Shown here: one piece after another, positions 24,835 through 33,946 of the stretch
Position numbering within the stretch: the first letter of the stretch is position 1
Layout: every line of letters starts with the position of its first letter
Source: Pontibacterium sp049603715
GTDB taxonomy: Bacteria > Pseudomonadota > Gammaproteobacteria > Pseudomonadales > Balneatricaceae
Reading direction: 5' to 3'
Assembly: GCA_049603715.1 (NCBI GenBank)
Contig: JBMYSW010000011.1
Coordinates: 35,801 to 99,800 of the forward strand
Length of the DNA: 64,000 nucleotides
Position numbers and translations under genes: made by a program
Notes under the pieces: model-generated
Told to the model about the DNA's origin: nothing
The model's database searches: none
What the model saw: only the letters and a program-made list of their open reading frames with translations

Positions 24835-25893
24835 CTAGTCAGCGCGACGCATCAGCCAAGCGCCAAATAGCAGTGTCAATAAAATAGGTGTCATGACAGC
24901 CACCAGCGGCGGAATGCCAAACACACTGGTCACCGGTGCTGTCAGGTCTTGTAATAACGAAAAGACCAAACCGACGCCAACACCCGTCATCAAACGCTGC
25001 CCGAGTGTGACACCGCGCAAGGGGCCAAAAATAAACGACACCCCAACAATCACCAATCCAATCATGGCGACTGGCTGCAGTACCTTGGTCCAAAACGCGA
25101 CCTCATAGTCACTGGCAGCAATCCCCTGAGAAGCGAGGTATTGGCTGTAAAAGTACAGCCCTTGAATCGACAAGTTTTCTGGCTTTGCCGCTAGAGTTTT
25201 AAGCAACCCCGGCGTCATTTCTACTTGCCATACTTCCTCGTCATGGCGCTCTACCGAGGTTTGAGTCTCGCTTATCTGTGTCGCCACCACTTGTGAAAGC
25301 ACCCACTCATTATCGTTAAACAGTGCGTACTTCGCCTCACTAACTCTCTGAAGGGTATGGCCCTCAAACTCGTAACGAGTCAGGCCACCCAATCGCCCTG
25401 ACGGGTAGACCACATCAATATGAATAAAAGTATCACCCTCGCGATGCCACACACCGCGCGATAGCGCACCTGTGTTGTGTTGCAATGCCTCCGCTCGGTG
25501 TGCAATGGACATTTGCTGAGTACTTGGCACCATGTATTCACCCACCAAGACCATCACCACAATCAAGCCGGCTACCGGCTTGATCACCGCGGCCGCAATG
25601 CGCCCTGGGGACATCCCCGCCGCACGCATGACGGTTAACTCACTTGATGACGCCAAGCCCCCTAAGCCAACTAAACAGCCGATCAACACCCAGAGAGGCA
25701 TATTTTCGTACAAGCGCTGCGGAAAAGTGAGCAACACCACAATAACTAAATCGATAAAGGTGTAACTTTCCGTCAGGTCTGGCAGCTGGTCGATAATACG
25801 GAATACTAAATCCAGCCCCACCACACCTGTTGCAACAATAAACATCGCCCCTAGCACTTGCTGAGCAACGTAACGATCAATCCGTGAGATCAT
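24835..25893 (-). CDS. lptG: LPS export permease LptG
   Basis: An inner-membrane half of the LptB2FG transporter that extracts lipopolysaccharide and pushes it to the LptCA bridge. The 352-residue protein has three N-terminal TM helices (10-30, 45-75, 95-120), a periplasmic beta-jellyroll (about 130-260) and three C-terminal TM helices ending GAWLMRRAD, the YjgP/YjgQ fold. ELTVMRAAGMSPGRI is the typical coupling-helix region. Its start overlaps the stop of lptF by 4 bases (ATGA), so translation is coupled. Confidence 0.96.
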   Translation of the reverse strand: MISRIDRYVAQQVLGAMFIVATGVVGLDLVFRIIDQLPDLTESYTFIDLVIVVLLTFPQRLYENMPLWVLIGCLVGLGGLASSSELTVMRAAGMSPGRIAAAVIKPVAGLIVVMVLVGEYMVPSTQQMSIAHRAEALQHNTGALSRGVWHREGDTFIHIDVVYPSGRLGGLTRYEFEGHTLQRVSEAKYALFNDNEWVLSQVVATQISETQTSVERHDEEVWQVEMTPGLLKTLAAKPENLSIQGLYFYSQYLASQGIAASDYEVAFWTKVLQPVAMIGLVIVGVSFIFGPLRGVTLGQRLMTGVGVGLVFSLLQDLTAPVTSVFGIPPLVAVMTPILLTLLFGAWLMRRAD

Positions 25894-26993
25894 GAGGCCT
25901 TCCTAATCTTCAGGCTTGGCATCTGGTCAAACACCGACTGCCAAAAACGGCCCGCAAAAATCATATTGATCGGCAACAATAAAAACAGCAAATGCACGCC
26001 CCATAGGGCGTAGGCTGGCAAGGCTTCCTCCTCAGACTGAGAGCGAATAAAGCTCAACATCGAGATATAAAAGAGGTAAAGCACAATTGATGGAAACAGC
26101 TTTGCATAACGCCCTTGACGTGGATTCACTCGACTGAGCGGCACAGCCATCAGCACCACAATGAGCACTAGTACAGGTAACGACAATCGCCAGTGTAGCT
26201 GCGCCTGTTCCAGAGCTGAATCAGCGCCGATCAACGCCGAGGTCGGCACCGCGCTAATCTTCGCGATACCCTCGCGAATCACTGGATCTTTAATCATAAA
26301 CCCGTAAGCATCAAAGTCGGACACTTCAAACTCAAACGTACCTGGTGTACCGCGATAGCTTTCCCCCTGAGACAGAACAAAAAAGGCATTTTGGCTTGCC
26401 TCATCTAGCTCGCGATGGCCTGTTTGCGCTCGCAGAACAAAGGGGCCTTTTTCAGAAGACTGAAACACAAAAACCTCAGCCAGCTTTCCATCAGCAGTTA
26501 AAGACTCAACGTAAGTGACCTTTTCTTGTACACCTTCATAGCGCTGAAAGCGCCCCACCATCACCGTGTCGAGTTCACTGCGCGCCTTTTGCTGCTCATA
26601 AATAATACGCGACTGCTCAGCGCTCCAAGGCGCAAGCCAAAGGCTCACACCCGCCACCAACGCCATGACTAACAGCGCTGGCCCCATCACATATTTGATC
26701 AGCGTGGTTTGCCCGACACCGCTGGCCTGTAAAACCACCATCTCACTTTCGAGATACATACGGCCAAAACCCAGCAGGATCCCTAAAAACAACCCCAGTG
26801 GTAATAACAGCTCTAAAAAGCCGGGCACCCGATACGCCATAATTAACATCAGTACATCGGCACCTAACTCTCCCTCGGCCACTTGTGCTAAATACTTCAC
26901 AAAGCGACCACTTAATAAAATAAACAGCAAGATCCCCGTCACGGCGGTCATGCTTACAAGCACCTCACGTGCTAAGTAACGGTAAATGATCAC
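25890..26993 (-). CDS. lptF: LPS export permease LptF
   Basis: Partner of LptG in the LPS extractor. The 367 residues have the same fold: TM helices near 10-35, 50-75 and 98-120, a periplasmic domain, and three C-terminal TM helices. The coupling-helix region reads ESEMVVLQASGVGQ, and PLSRVNPRQGRYAKL is typical of the family. First gene of the lptF-lptG operon, divergent from pepA as in many gamma-proteobacteria; a promoter candidate lies at 27025-27052. Confidence 0.96.
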   Translation of the reverse strand: MIIYRYLAREVLVSMTAVTGILLFILLSGRFVKYLAQVAEGELGADVLMLIMAYRVPGFLELLLPLGLFLGILLGFGRMYLESEMVVLQASGVGQTTLIKYVMGPALLVMALVAGVSLWLAPWSAEQSRIIYEQQKARSELDTVMVGRFQRYEGVQEKVTYVESLTADGKLAEVFVFQSSEKGPFVLRAQTGHRELDEASQNAFFVLSQGESYRGTPGTFEFEVSDFDAYGFMIKDPVIREGIAKISAVPTSALIGADSALEQAQLHWRLSLPVLVLIVVLMAVPLSRVNPRQGRYAKLFPSIVLYLFYISMLSFIRSQSEEEALPAYALWGVHLLFLLLPINMIFAGRFWQSVFDQMPSLKIRKAS

Positions 26994-27024
26994 GTTATAG
27001 ACTCTGTAACTCGGGCAAAAATGG

Positions 27025-27052
27025 TTTATAGTGGATCGCTATTATCCTTGAA
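27025..27052 (-). promoter_or_regulatory. candidate promoter for lptFG
   Basis: On the minus strand, TTCAAG (27047-27052), a 16-base spacer and TATAAA (27025-27030) would place the transcript start about 25 bases before the lptF ATG. Read by eye. Confidence 0.4.
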
Positions 27053-27081
27053 TCCTATGTTCTTGTCTGCACGGAGCCCAT

Positions 27082-28581
27082 ATGGAAATTAAAATTGCCT
27101 CTGGCGAACTCGCCTCTCTTACCACCGGTTGCCTGATCATCGGCATCACCGAAGACATTGACCTTTCTACACTCGGGCAATTTGACCAAAGTACCCTCGA
27201 CTATCTCAACGAAGTCATTACCAGTGGCGATATCAAAGGCAAGCTTGCGCAAACCTTGTTGCTACGTGACGTGCCTGGCCTGAGCGCAAAACGCGTATTA
27301 CTGCTAGGCCTTGGTAAAGCAGGCGAGCAAAAAGACCGCGATCTCAAAAAAGCCATCACCGGCGCGATGTCAGCCATTAGCGGCCTAAACTCCACCGATA
27401 TTACCTTTGCGCTGCTACCGTCTCTACTGCCTAATGACGATCGCTACCGCCAAATTCGCCACTTTATCGAGTGGGCTGGCGAAACCTTGTACCAATATGA
27501 CACCACCAAAAGCGACAAAGCAGACGCGCCTCTGTTTAGCGAAATCAACTTTTACAGCGATGACAGCGAGCAAGAACTCGCCGAAACCGCACTGCTAGAT
27601 GCCACCGCGATCATCAACGGTGTTAGCACAGCGCGCGAACTCGGCAACCTACCTGGCAACTTCTGTACGCCAACTTACTTAGCTGAACAAGCCATTGCCC
27701 TTGGTGAAGAAAATGAACTGCTAAGCGTCGAAGTATTAGACGAAGTAGAAATGGCCGAGCTAGGTATGAACTCACTCTTGTCTGTTGGCCACGGCAGCGA
27801 GCAACCTTCAAAGCTGATCGTGATGAAGTACCAAGGTGCCGCCGAAGACGCACCGAATCACGTCATTGTAGGTAAAGGCATTACCTTTGATACCGGTGGT
27901 ATTAGCCTAAAGCCTGGCGCAAAAATGGACGAGATGAAGTTCGATATGTGTGGTGCCGCGTCTGTACTCGGCACCATGACGGCCATCTGCGACATGAGCC
28001 TTGAGCTAAACGTCATCGGTGTGATCGCCAGTGCCGAAAACATGCCAAGCGGCCATGCAACGAAGCCAGGTGATGTAGTGACTACTATGTCTGGTAAAAC
28101 CGTTGAAATCCTTAACACTGACGCTGAAGGTCGCCTTGTATTGTGTGACGCCCTCACCTACGTTGAGCGTTTTGAGCCAGAAACCGTAGTAGATATTGCG
28201 ACTCTAACCGGCGCATGTATCGTTGCACTAGGCAACCACAACAGTGGCCTACTTAGTAACGACGATGGTCTTGCCGCTCACCTCTATGAAGCTGGCCAAC
28301 AAGCCTACGACACCGTATGGCGCTTGCCGATGGGCGACGACTACCAAGATCAGCTAAAGTCTAACTTTGCCGACATCGCCAACATTGGCGGCCCTGCTGC
28401 TGGTACTATTACTGCGGCCTGCTTCTTGTCTCGCTTTACCGAAAGCTACAAGTGGGCTCACTTGGATATCGCAGGCACAGCGTGGCACAGCGGCGGCAGC
28501 AACAAAGGCGCAACAGGTCGTTGTGTACCACTACTTTGCCAACACTTGATGAACCTAAGCGTCGAGGATAGCGCTGAGTAA
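27082..28581 (+). CDS. pepA: leucyl aminopeptidase (M17 family)
   Basis: Cytosolic metallo-aminopeptidase that releases N-terminal residues; in E. coli the hexamer also binds DNA. The 499-residue length matches the family. The metal site appears as KGITFDTGGISLKPGAKMDEM (Lys and Asp ligands) and the signature NTDAEGRLVLCDAL, with VDIATLTGACI after it. GGAG precedes the ATG. It begins an operon with holC (1-base gap), the usual pepA-holC-valS order. Confidence 0.97.
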   Translation: MEIKIASGELASLTTGCLIIGITEDIDLSTLGQFDQSTLDYLNEVITSGDIKGKLAQTLLLRDVPGLSAKRVLLLGLGKAGEQKDRDLKKAITGAMSAISGLNSTDITFALLPSLLPNDDRYRQIRHFIEWAGETLYQYDTTKSDKADAPLFSEINFYSDDSEQELAETALLDATAIINGVSTARELGNLPGNFCTPTYLAEQAIALGEENELLSVEVLDEVEMAELGMNSLLSVGHGSEQPSKLIVMKYQGAAEDAPNHVIVGKGITFDTGGISLKPGAKMDEMKFDMCGAASVLGTMTAICDMSLELNVIGVIASAENMPSGHATKPGDVVTTMSGKTVEILNTDAEGRLVLCDALTYVERFEPETVVDIATLTGACIVALGNHNSGLLSNDDGLAAHLYEAGQQAYDTVWRLPMGDDYQDQLKSNFADIANIGGPAAGTITAACFLSRFTESYKWAHLDIAGTAWHSGGSNKGATGRCVPLLCQHLMNLSVEDSAE

Positions 28582-28582
28582 C

Positions 28583-29014
28583 ATGCCCCAAGCTGACTTT
28601 TACTTATTAAGCAGCGCAGACACATCGGCACGTGATAACTTCACGTGCCGTTTGTGTGAACGAGTGATAAAAAGCCAGCAATCCTTGGCGATTTACACCC
28701 AATCACAAGCGCAGGCCGAAAGCATCGACCCACTGCTTTGGCAGTATCAGCCCGCTAGCTTTTTACCCCATACTCTCATATCCGAAGCCAAAGACATTAG
28801 CGCACCTATTGTGCTCTTTTGGCCCGAAAGCGAAGCGCCCGAAAGCCCTGTTCTGTTAAACCTTGCCACCGACTTACCACCCGAAATGTCGCCCTATGAG
28901 CGCCTATTAGAAGTGGTACCTAACACCCCCGAGGCTAAACAAACGGCTCGTGAGCGCTATAAGCAGCTAAAAACTCTAGGCTGGGTATTAAACACCCATA
29001 ACATTAATGCCTAA
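28583..29014 (+). CDS. holC: DNA polymerase III subunit chi
   Basis: Clamp-loader accessory protein that binds SSB and psi. The 143 residues begin MPQADFYLLSSADTSARDNF and hold the family features CRLCERVIKSQQSLAIYTQSQAQAE at 22-46 (with similarity to E. coli chi), then LLWQYQPASFLPHTL and, near the C terminus, RYKQLKTLGWVLNTHNI. One base after pepA and before valS, the standard context, which strengthens the call for this poorly conserved protein. Confidence 0.92.
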   Translation: MPQADFYLLSSADTSARDNFTCRLCERVIKSQQSLAIYTQSQAQAESIDPLLWQYQPASFLPHTLISEAKDISAPIVLFWPESEAPESPVLLNLATDLPPEMSPYERLLEVVPNTPEAKQTARERYKQLKTLGWVLNTHNINA

Positions 29015-29135
29015 TCTAGGCTCTTCTGAATAAGCTAGCATTAAAGTTCTGTTTGCTATGCATAGAAAAAAGACTAAATTCCACCAATTTTCGCTTTTCC
29101 TCCCTCAGAGCCTACATTCAAACCCACGCAAGCGG

Positions 29136-29141
29136 TATAAT
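29136..29141 (+). promoter_or_regulatory. perfect -10 box upstream of valS
   Basis: TATAAT lies 121 bases before the valS ATG in the 247-base holC-valS gap. The expected -35 region is poor, so the call rests on the -10 alone. Confidence 0.35.
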
Positions 29142-29261
29142 CCCGCGGTTATATCGCATGCGTTGCTTTTCCCTTGCTATTGATCAGCAAAACGGGACGT
29201 TTTACATCACCGCAACTTAGGCATGCTCCGCAAATTTCGGCGTTTAGAGAATCGAGTATCC

Positions 29262-32117
29262 ATGGAAACTACCTACAAGCCACAAGATATTGAAGCATCC
29301 CTCTATAAAAAATGGGAAGACAATAACTACTTTGCCCCTTCTGGCCAGGGTGATGCCTACAGCATCATGATTCCGCCACCAAACGTCACCGGTAGCCTGC
29401 ACATGGGCCACGCGTTCCAGCACACCATCATGGACGCGCTTATTCGCTACCGTCGCATGCAAGGTAAAAACACCCTTTGGCAAGTAGGTACCGACCACGC
29501 AGGTATCGCTACTCAAATGGTCGTTGAGCGCAAGCTGGCCGCTGAGTCTAGCCAAACACGTCAAGACCTAGGCCGTGATGCCTTTATCGACAAAATTTGG
29601 GAATGGAAAGAAGAGTCTGGCGGTACCATTACTCGCCAGATGCGTCGCTTGGGTAACTCGGTGGATTGGCCAACCGAACGTTTCACCATGGACGACGGCT
29701 TTTACCACGCCGTGCAAGAAGTGTTTGTTCGCCTATACGACGACGGCCTACTGTACCGCGGCAAGCGCCTAGTAAACTGGGATCCTAAACTACACACCGC
29801 TATTTCAGACCTAGAAGTTGAAAACCGCGAAGTTAAAGGCAAAATGTGGTACCTACGCTACCCATTAGCTGACGGCGCAACTACCTCTGAAGGCCTAGAC
29901 CACCTTGTAGTAGGTACCACTCGTCCAGAAACCTTCTTGGGCGACACAGGTGTAGCTGTTAACCCAGAAGACCCACGCTACAAAGACCTAATTGGCAAAG
30001 AGATTCTTCTGCCATTTGTTGGCCGTCGCATTCCTATCGTAGGCGACGAGCACGCCGACATGGAAAAAGGCACAGGTTGTGTAAAAATCACCCCAGCTCA
30101 CGACTTTAACGACTACGAGGTCGGCAAACGTTGCGACCTGCCTATGGTCAACATTCTTAGCCTCAGCGGTTTTATTCTTGAAGAAGGCCAAGGCTTTGAC
30201 AGCAAAGGTCGCGTTAAAACCGACATCGACACCAACATCCCAGAAGCTTACCGCGGCCTCGAGCGCTTTGCTGCACGTAAAGCCGTGGTTGCCGACTTTG
30301 AAGAAGCAGGCTTGTTGGTAAAAATCGAAGAAAACGACATGACCATCCCTTACGGTGACCGTGGTGGTGTGGTTATTGAGCCAATGCTAACTGACCAATG
30401 GTTTGTTGACGCTAAAACTTTGGCTAAGCCTGCGGTAGAAGCTGTAGAAAATGGCGACATCAAGTTTGTGCCTAAGCAGTACGAAAACATGTACTTCTCT
30501 TGGATGCGTGATATCCAAGATTGGTGTGTATCTCGTCAACTTTGGTGGGGCCACCGCATCCCCGCGTTTTACGACGCTGAAGGCAATGTCTACGTTGCGA
30601 ACAACGAAGCGGCCGCACGTGAGAAGTACAGCTTAGCAGCTGACCTAGAGCTCACCCAAGATAACGACGTATTGGACACTTGGTTTAGTTCAGCACTTTG
30701 GACCTTTGGCACCCTAGGTTGGCCAGAAGCCACCGAGCGCCTCAAAACCTTCCACCCAACCGACACCTTGGTAACAGGTTTCGACATCATCTTCTTCTGG
30801 GTAGCACGCATGATCATGATGACCATGCACTTTATGAAAGACGAAGATGGTAAGCCACAAGTACCGTTTAAAACCGTTTACGTAACCGGCCTTATTCGTG
30901 ACGAAAACGGCGACAAGATGTCGAAGTCTAAAGGCAACGTGATTGACCCACTGGACATGATCGACGGCATCAGCCTGCCAGACCTTCTCGAAAAACGCAC
31001 CGGTAACATGATGCAGCCACAACTGGCTGAAAAGATTGGCAAACGTACCGAGAAAGAATTCCCAGAAGGCATCAGCGCGCACGGAACTGACGCATTGCGC
31101 TTTACCTTGTCGGCACTGGCTTCAACTGGTCGCGACATCAACTGGGATATGAAGCGCCTTGAAGGTTACCGCAACTTCTGTAACAAAATCTGGAACGCTG
31201 CTCGCTACGTTCTAATGAACACCCAAGAGCAAGACTGTGGTCAAAACGGCGGCGACTACGACCTATCATTGGCCGACCGCTGGATTGTTAGTAAGTTGCA
31301 ACGTACCGAAGCTGAGGTAAATCGATACTTTGAAGAGTACCGCTTCGACCTAGCGTCTCAGCTAATCTACGACTTTGTTTGGAACGACTACTGTGCATGG
31401 TACCTAGAGCTATCTAAGCCGGTATTGTGGGACGACAACGCCAGCGAGAATGCCAAGCGTGGTACCCGTCGTACATTGGTACGTGTGCTTGAAGCCATCT
31501 TGCGTATGATGCACCCCATCATGCCTTACATCACTGAAGAGATTTGGCAACAAATCAAAACCCTTGCTGGCACTGAAGGTGACACCATCATGCTTAAGCC
31601 TTTCCCAGAGGCTGACCTAAGCAAGTGTGACGAAGACGCCGAATCAGAAATCGCATGGCTGCAATCCGTGATTACCGGTGTACGTAACATCCGTGGCGAA
31701 ATGGGTATTTCTCCAGCAAAAGATCTCGACATCTTGTTGCGTAAAGGTAGTGAGCAAGACAAAGCACGTCTTGAGAGCAACCAAGTATTCCTTTGCAAAC
31801 TTGCCTCACTTGCAACCATCACTTGGTTAAACGAAGGCGACGAAGCACCTATGTCTGCAACTGCACTTGCGGGCAAAATGGAAGTCTTGGTTCCAATGGC
31901 TGGTCTTATCGACAAAGATAAAGAGCTTGCTCGTTTGCAAAAAGAAATCGACAAACTGGCTAAAGAAATGGGTCGCCTAGAAGGCAAACTCAACAACGCC
32001 AAGTTTGTAGCTAATGCACCGGAGGCTGTGGTTGCAAAAGAGCGCGAAAAGCTAGACGGCTTTAAAGCCTCTCGTGACCAGCTCACCGAGCAAATGGAAA
32101 GCATAAAAGCGCTTTAA
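29262..32117 (+). CDS. valS: valyl-tRNA synthetase
   Basis: Charges tRNA-Val and edits mischarged Thr. Taking ATG 29262 (METTYKPQDIE) gives 951 residues, the same as E. coli ValS; a start at 29223 would add an atypical leader. The class I HIGH motif is PPPNVTGSLHMGHAF (about 42-56) and KMSKS is GDKMSKSKGN (about 555). The editing domain sits between (GTTRPETFLGDTGVAVNP), followed by the anticodon-binding domain, and the C terminus is the usual coiled coil (DKDKELARLQKEIDKLAKEM). A terminator follows. Confidence 0.97.
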   Translation: METTYKPQDIEASLYKKWEDNNYFAPSGQGDAYSIMIPPPNVTGSLHMGHAFQHTIMDALIRYRRMQGKNTLWQVGTDHAGIATQMVVERKLAAESSQTRQDLGRDAFIDKIWEWKEESGGTITRQMRRLGNSVDWPTERFTMDDGFYHAVQEVFVRLYDDGLLYRGKRLVNWDPKLHTAISDLEVENREVKGKMWYLRYPLADGATTSEGLDHLVVGTTRPETFLGDTGVAVNPEDPRYKDLIGKEILLPFVGRRIPIVGDEHADMEKGTGCVKITPAHDFNDYEVGKRCDLPMVNILSLSGFILEEGQGFDSKGRVKTDIDTNIPEAYRGLERFAARKAVVADFEEAGLLVKIEENDMTIPYGDRGGVVIEPMLTDQWFVDAKTLAKPAVEAVENGDIKFVPKQYENMYFSWMRDIQDWCVSRQLWWGHRIPAFYDAEGNVYVANNEAAAREKYSLAADLELTQDNDVLDTWFSSALWTFGTLGWPEATERLKTFHPTDTLVTGFDIIFFWVARMIMMTMHFMKDEDGKPQVPFKTVYVTGLIRDENGDKMSKSKGNVIDPLDMIDGISLPDLLEKRTGNMMQPQLAEKIGKRTEKEFPEGISAHGTDALRFTLSALASTGRDINWDMKRLEGYRNFCNKIWNAARYVLMNTQEQDCGQNGGDYDLSLADRWIVSKLQRTEAEVNRYFEEYRFDLASQLIYDFVWNDYCAWYLELSKPVLWDDNASENAKRGTRRTLVRVLEAILRMMHPIMPYITEEIWQQIKTLAGTEGDTIMLKPFPEADLSKCDEDAESEIAWLQSVITGVRNIRGEMGISPAKDLDILLRKGSEQDKARLESNQVFLCKLASLATITWLNEGDEAPMSATALAGKMEVLVPMAGLIDKDKELARLQKEIDKLAKEMGRLEGKLNNAKFVANAPEAVVAKEREKLDGFKASRDQLTEQMESIKAL

Positions 32118-32165
32118 AACCCCATCCTTCCTTAAAAAGGATCAATTAAAGCGACTAAAGCAAAT

Positions 32166-32190
32166 AAGGCAGCCTCGGCTGCCTTTTTTT
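32166..32190 (+). terminator. terminator after valS
   Basis: AAGGCAGCC (32166-32174) and GGCTGCCTT (32177-32185) form a perfect stem with a 2-base loop, followed by seven T. A textbook intrinsic terminator about 50 bases after the valS stop. Confidence 0.9.
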
Positions 32191-32269
32191 ATTTTGTGAC
32201 TCGGCTAGAATGAAGTCAGCCGAGGTGTTCTCGGGTATCTCTCGATAAAGGCTTCAAGGTAGTTAAACA

Positions 32270-33853
32270 ATGGCAGACGAGAAAAGCTGGGAAAAGAAAT
32301 TTAAAAGCTTGCGCCAAGATTATATGGCGCTCGAAAAGCAGCTAAATACTCAGCAAAAAAGCGTGGAGCCACTGACTCACGTCACCAAAGTTCTGTCAGT
32401 CGCCATGCAAGGTGACGATGAGCAGCTCGATCAGCACCTTGAAAAGCTATACCAAAGCTTACAGCACAACGACCTAAGCACTCTTAAGCGCATTACCGGC
32501 AGTATCGAAAAAGAGCTGCGCAAGCGTGACAGCCGTAAAAAGCGCTCTGCCAACGCGCTGCTTACGACCCTGCGCAAGTGGATTGCCAGCCTACGGCCGC
32601 TCACTAAAGACGACTTTGACCTCAACAATCTAGATGCCATTAACCAACGTAGCGAAAGTGCTGTGGAGCACTTTCACGACATTCCGCCACTGATTAATAG
32701 TGTTGTTCGCCTCCAGTCTGAGCTTATTGACCAAATCGAGCGACCACAAGTCGAAGCCATACATTCAGAGACCCTTTCTGATGACGAATTAAGCCGCCTT
32801 TTAGCAAAAGTATCGCAAGAGTTGTTGGAGCTCATCGGCACATTACACATGCCCGCTAGCCGCAAGCGCACAGCGCAGCAGCTCGCCAAAAAGCTTGAAC
32901 AAGGCATTAATATTAACCAGCTTCCTGATGTGGTTCTGCGCATCATCCAACTGGTTAACACCAGTTGCAGCCACCTCAACGAAGAGTTTGAAAACTATTT
33001 ACGCCAAGTCAGCGGTGAGTTAATAGGCATGCACGCTGAGCTATCGGAGCAACAAGACCTATTCACCCAAAGTGGCGAAGAGCAGCTTAAGCTAAGCAAT
33101 CAGGTGGCAACGCAAGTTGAAACTATTCAACAAACCACCCAAAAAGCCTCCTCACTCAGTGCGCTTAAAGACATTGTAAAAACCCAAATTGGCCATGTGC
33201 AGCATCAGGTTCAAGAACTACGCACCACAGAAAAAGCCCGCATCGAAGTGGCCGAAGAGCGTTACAAAACCCTGAGCAACAAAGTAAAAGCAGCCGAGCA
33301 CGAGGCCAAGCGCACTCAACAAAAAGTAGAGGAAGAACGCGTACGATCGCGCCTCGACCAGCTCACTCGACTACCAAACCGTCTCGCTTACGACGAAAAG
33401 CTACTTCGTTGTATGGATGTGGCTAAAAACAACCAACTGCCCTTGTGTTTGGCTGTGTGCGACATCGACCACTTCAAACGCATCAACGATACTTACGGAC
33501 ACTTAACCGGCGACAAGGCACTCAAGCTTATTGGTCGCGTACTCCAAGACGCCTTGCGCGCTAGCGACTTTGTCTCTCGCTTTGGTGGCGAAGAGTTCGC
33601 CATTATTTTGCAAGATACCGACCTAAAAGCCGCCGAGCAGGTGCTCGATGTGGTTCGCTCGGCCATAGAGCTAAGTCCCTTTAACTTTAGCGGCAAGCCC
33701 ATTCCTATTACCGTGTCTTTTGGTGTGGCTCAATACCAGCTTAGCGATGACTCAGAATCCCTCTTTAGCCTCGCCGACAAAGCCTTGTATCAAGCCAAAA
33801 ACAGTGGCCGAAACCAAGTTTGCGGGCTAACCGCGGACGCTGCATCCGAGTAA
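32270..33853 (+). CDS. diguanylate cyclase with long helical N-terminal region
   Basis: Makes cyclic di-GMP. The GGDEF domain occupies about residues 360-525, with the active motif GGEEF at 439-443 in SRFGGEEFAII, and an intact inhibitory I-site RASD five residues before it, so product feedback is expected. Residues 1-350 are soluble, helical and charged. They include a coiled coil (about 255-350) leading into the cyclase and an N-terminal module of about 230 residues that I cannot name. No TM helix or receiver is visible, so the signal is unknown. It sits alone between the valS terminator and rlmG. Start ATG 32270 has AAGGT upstream. Confidence 0.92.
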   Translation: MADEKSWEKKFKSLRQDYMALEKQLNTQQKSVEPLTHVTKVLSVAMQGDDEQLDQHLEKLYQSLQHNDLSTLKRITGSIEKELRKRDSRKKRSANALLTTLRKWIASLRPLTKDDFDLNNLDAINQRSESAVEHFHDIPPLINSVVRLQSELIDQIERPQVEAIHSETLSDDELSRLLAKVSQELLELIGTLHMPASRKRTAQQLAKKLEQGININQLPDVVLRIIQLVNTSCSHLNEEFENYLRQVSGELIGMHAELSEQQDLFTQSGEEQLKLSNQVATQVETIQQTTQKASSLSALKDIVKTQIGHVQHQVQELRTTEKARIEVAEERYKTLSNKVKAAEHEAKRTQQKVEEERVRSRLDQLTRLPNRLAYDEKLLRCMDVAKNNQLPLCLAVCDIDHFKRINDTYGHLTGDKALKLIGRVLQDALRASDFVSRFGGEEFAIILQDTDLKAAEQVLDVVRSAIELSPFNFSGKPIPITVSFGVAQYQLSDDSESLFSLADKALYQAKNSGRNQVCGLTADAASE

Positions 33854-33946
33854 AACTTCGCGTACACTAGCGCCCTCGTCAACAGGGCTGCTAAACGCCT
33901 TTGTTGACGTGAATATCCACCAACCTGTTTGAACGAGCAGCCATTT

